DNA of 64,000 nt from CAKZLS01 sp963771545 (GTDB taxonomy: Bacteria; Pseudomonadota; Alphaproteobacteria; Rhodospirillales; Defluviicoccaceae). The DNA is taken from NCBI GenBank assembly GCA_963771545.1, contig CAVYTX010000002.1, positions 2,232,001-2,296,000 on the forward strand. The letters run 5' to 3'. Positions 61,799 to 64,000 of the stretch are shown here, piece after piece. Positions within the stretch are counted from its first letter, which is position 1; every line of letters starts with the position of its first letter. Both the position numbers and the translations under genes were made by a program. Under the pieces are notes generated by a model that had not been told where the DNA came from, did not search any database, and saw only the letters and a list, made by a program, of their open reading frames with translations.

Positions 61799-62268
61799 CC
61801 GTCGGGGTGACCGTATAGGTCGATCAGTTGGCGGCGCGCCGCCGCCAACCGGGCCGCGACGACCGGGGCAAAGCGCTTGTGAAGCTCATAGCCCAGAGCC
61901 GCGTCCTGTTCCATCTTGCCGCGCAGGCAGGCGGCGTCGAGACTGACGAGACGGGTCAATTCCTGGGCGCGCGCATCGAAGTTCGCCCGGTACGGCGGCA
62001 CCAGCCAGGACCAGCCCATCAGATCGTCGCCCTTCAAGGTCTCCACGATGATGGGCGTCTTTCCCGGAACATGCACCTCCAGCGCCACCCGGCCATGGCG
62101 AATGAGATAGAATTTGTCGGCCGGGTCGCCCTCCCGATAGATGTACGCTCCCGCGTGGAACACCTCGTTGGCGGCGCAGCCGGCCACCAGTTCGCGGTAC
62201 GCGTCGTCCATTCCCGCAAAAAAGAGGTGCTCGCGCAGAATCCGATCGAGCCCTTCGATTTGCACCAT
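61795..62268 (-). CDS. Cyclic-nucleotide-binding-domain protein in the hydrogenase operon
   Basis: 157 aa from ATG 62268, directly after the beta-subunit gene. The frame upstream to 62499 is out of family. It has the CRP-type beta-roll (YIYREGDPADKFYLIRHGRVALEVHV, then GDDLMGWSWLVPPYRAN), but no DNA-binding helix-turn-helix, so it is not a CRP regulator. Similar stand-alone CNB proteins occur in other group 3b operons; they may sense cAMP or another ligand to regulate or stabilise the enzyme. Coupled (4-bp overlap) to the gamma subunit. Confidence 0.85.
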   Translation of the reverse strand: MVQIEGLDRILREHLFFAGMDDAYRELVAGCAANEVFHAGAYIYREGDPADKFYLIRHGRVALEVHVPGKTPIIVETLKGDDLMGWSWLVPPYRANFDARAQELTRLVSLDAACLRGKMEQDAALGYELHKRFAPVVAARLAAARRQLIDLYGHPDG

Positions 62269-62270
62269 GT

Positions 62271-63407
62271 TCAGAGCTCCTTTTCGCCCGCGCGGAGGGT
62301 GCGGGCTTCCTCCGTGATATCGATCCCCACCGGGCACCAGGTAATGCATCGGCCGCAACCGACGCAGCCGGATGTCCCGAACTGCTCCCACCAAGAAGAC
62401 AGTTTGTGGGTGATCCATTGGCGATAGCGCGAGGCCCCCTCGCGGCGGATGCTGCCGCCGTGAATATAGCTGAATTCCATGGAAAAGCACAAATCCCACT
62501 TACGCCACCGTTCGGCGACCTCTCCCGACAGGTCGGTGACGTCCTCGACCGTCGCGCAGAAACATGTGGGACAAACCATGGTGCAGTTGCCGCACGTCAA
62601 ACACCGGTCCGCCACCGCGTCCCAGTGCGTGCTGTCCAAGTTGCGCTTCAGCACATCGGCGGCGTCCGCGATCATTTCCCGGCCCATGGCCGCCGCCGTT
62701 CGCGAGACGACCGCGTCCGCGGCGTTCAAATCGGCGTCGGTCGCCCGGCGCCGGTCAATCCGGGCCAACATCTCGGCGCCCTTCTCCGATCCCGCCTCGG
62801 CGAGAAAGTCGTGGCGGTTGTCGTCCACGAGTTCGGTTAGCGATATGTCGAAACCTGCGTCCGCCCGCGGACCACTCGCCATCGATACGCAAAAGCAGGT
62901 TCCGCCCGCCCGCGCGCAATTGACCGCGATCACGAAAGCACTTTCCCGCCTGGCGACGTAGCGGGGATCGCCCTGCGCGTCCCGGTCGAAGACCTTGTCC
63001 TGGATTTCCATGGCCCGCAGATCGCAGGCCCGGACTCCGAGAAAGGCGTACTTCGGCGTTTCCTCGGGTTGATCGTCGACAACGAAGCTCTGGCCTTGGC
63101 GCCGGGCACGCCACAGCCGTTCCTCTGGGGGATACAAATAGCGCTTCCATCCCTGGGGTCCGGGACCGTACTCGAACAGCGCCCGGCCCTCGCCGTGGAC
63201 TAGACGATAGTATCCCCCATCCTGCTCATCGTGCAAACCGGCTGGCAGATCCTCGATATGCGATAAAAGTCCGAGCACAATGGCGCCGTCCGACACACGC
63301 GGACCGATGACGTCATAGCCATCATCGGAGAGCACACCGATCAGGCCTTGCAAACCATCGGTATCGATCACAAACCTTGAATCGGTGGTCGCCTGCCGCA
63401 CAGTCAA
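62271..63407 (-). CDS. Group 3b hydrogenase Fe-S (beta) subunit
   Basis: 378 aa. Two ferredoxin-type motifs near the C-terminus: CLTCGNCTMVCPTCFC and CVGCGRCITWCPVGID. N-terminal half is the 4Fe-4S-subunit domain with YAFLGVRACDLRAMEIQDK. It connects electron flow between the small subunit and the FAD subunit. First gene of the operon, order beta, CNB, gamma, small, large, protease. The start is in the annotated frame; a modest ribosome site is not obvious. Confidence 0.93.
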   Translation of the reverse strand: MTVRQATTDSRFVIDTDGLQGLIGVLSDDGYDVIGPRVSDGAIVLGLLSHIEDLPAGLHDEQDGGYYRLVHGEGRALFEYGPGPQGWKRYLYPPEERLWRARRQGQSFVVDDQPEETPKYAFLGVRACDLRAMEIQDKVFDRDAQGDPRYVARRESAFVIAVNCARAGGTCFCVSMASGPRADAGFDISLTELVDDNRHDFLAEAGSEKGAEMLARIDRRRATDADLNAADAVVSRTAAAMGREMIADAADVLKRNLDSTHWDAVADRCLTCGNCTMVCPTCFCATVEDVTDLSGEVAERWRKWDLCFSMEFSYIHGGSIRREGASRYRQWITHKLSSWWEQFGTSGCVGCGRCITWCPVGIDITEEARTLRAGEKEL

Positions 63408-63595
63408 TGGCCGCTCCCGTTCTTTCGTTCCACGACGCGAATTGATATTGTGATCAACGCCTCGGTCGGCGTAAACGTAGTTTTTAAGAGATTTCGTTCG
63501 TTAAGGACACGTTCTTAGGGGCCGGAAGCGGGAGAAACGGCCGAGATGCTCGGTTGCGTTCGTGATCGGCGGTTCCGCCTCGGGGGAAACCAACA

Positions 63596-63913
63596 ATGGC
63601 AAAAGAGACACGCAGCAAAACTGAAATCCGGGCACACGAGATCTGGGAACGGGAGGGTCGCCCATCCGGCAAGGCCATGGAGCACTGGCACCAGGCCGTC
63701 GCTGAAATTGCCCGCGAAGAGGATGAGGCCGCGGCCGCCAAACTGAATAAGGCCGTCCCTCGGAAAAAGGCCGAGAAAGCTAAGCCCGCCGCCGGCGCCA
63801 AGAAAACAGCAGACACATCGGCCGCCAAAAAGGAACCCAAGGGTCGGGGCAAAAAAGCACCCGCCACCGGGAAGACGGAAGTCTCCAAAAAGCCCAAAAA
63901 AAAGCCGAAATGA
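63596..63913 (+). CDS. DUF2934 domain protein with a Lys/Ala-rich tail
   Basis: 105 aa. The N-terminal 45 residues fit DUF2934 (IRAHEIWEREGRPSGKAMEHWHQA). The rest is Lys/Ala/Pro-rich (for example PRKKAEKAKPAAGAKKTA), like histone H1-type or DNA-binding tails. Function unknown; nucleoid binding is possible. An upstream short frame is not convincing. It is divergent from the hydrogenase operon. The last 87 bp of the window show only the short palindrome GGCCTTCTTCGGCC. Confidence 0.7.
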   Translation: MAKETRSKTEIRAHEIWEREGRPSGKAMEHWHQAVAEIAREEDEAAAAKLNKAVPRKKAEKAKPAAGAKKTADTSAAKKEPKGRGKKAPATGKTEVSKKPKKKPK

Positions 63914-64000
63914 GGCTGGCCTCTGGCCTTCTTCGGCCATCTGAACCATTATGCCGGCAACTTCCGAGACAACCCGCCGCAATTCTGGCGGGACGGGAAG

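Noticed and set aside
1..64000. CRISPR arrays, tRNA and rRNA genes
   Set aside because: None seen on reading; no regular direct repeats with spacers and no cloverleaf or rRNA-like stretch recognised.

Overview
The window looks like a chromosomal piece of a GC-rich Gram-negative bacterium, most likely an alphaproteobacterium of Rhodospirillales type. This is inferred from the bacterial hopanoid (hpn) genes, the TRAP-transporter style, the hyp/group 3b hydrogenase organisation and codon usage; I cannot name a genus. I saw no rRNA, tRNA or CRISPR array.

Layout. (1) 1-13.3 kb: hopanoid lipid region with hpnN (cut by the window edge), rpmF, hisI, a ROK sugar kinase, ispH-hpnH on the plus strand, and hpnM-hpnC-hpnB-hpnD-hpnE-shc-hpnG on the minus strand. 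A 264-bp nested-palindrome element sits between hpnM and hpnC. (2) 13.6-23.7 kb: a FadR-type regulator divergent from a fused FAD/Fe-S D-lactate dehydrogenase, then a TRAP transporter with two tandem solute-binding genes separated by a relic of the small permease gene, and an orphan type-1 periplasmic binding protein. (3) 23.7-31 kb: accessory stretch with an alpha/beta hydrolase, two TPR secretory proteins plus a broken third copy, a truncated GDSL protein, an AsmA-like protein, a lower-GC island of unknown genes, and a toxin-antitoxin-like string (DUF2283/DUF2442/DUF4258) with two single-base frameshifts. (4) 31-37.8 kb: a frameshifted recQ and hypA-B-F-C-D-E, where hypF is the short form with only the C-terminal domain. 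(5) 38-43.6 kb and 48-58.4 kb: glycogen metabolism, with a GlgB-like protein that has lost its catalytic nucleophile, glycogen phosphorylase, glycogen synthase, a DUF4912 protein, three GH57 proteins and a GGDEF-EAL protein. (6) 43.8-46.55 kb, inside the glycogen region: a compact five-gene operon with an S8 protease, a PatG C-terminal-like protein, a small PCGGC protein and two Cys-rich peptides sharing an M-N-M-P-x-F-T-A N-terminus. It looks like an uncharacterised peptide-maturation (RiPP-like) system and is the main novelty candidate. An IS30-family element and a relic of a second glgP lie next to it. (7) 58.4-63.4 kb: a group 3b [NiFe] hydrogenase operon with a cyclic-nucleotide-binding-domain protein and a maturation protease, served by the hyp genes 20 kb away.

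How they fit: IspH precursors feed HpnD/C/E to squalene, Shc makes hopene, HpnH/G build the side chain and HpnM/N move hopanoids. GlgA/GlgP with a GH57 branching enzyme can build and degrade alpha-glucan, and the NAD(P)-linked hydrogenase could dispose of or recover reductant. The link between glycogen and hydrogenase is inferred only from position.
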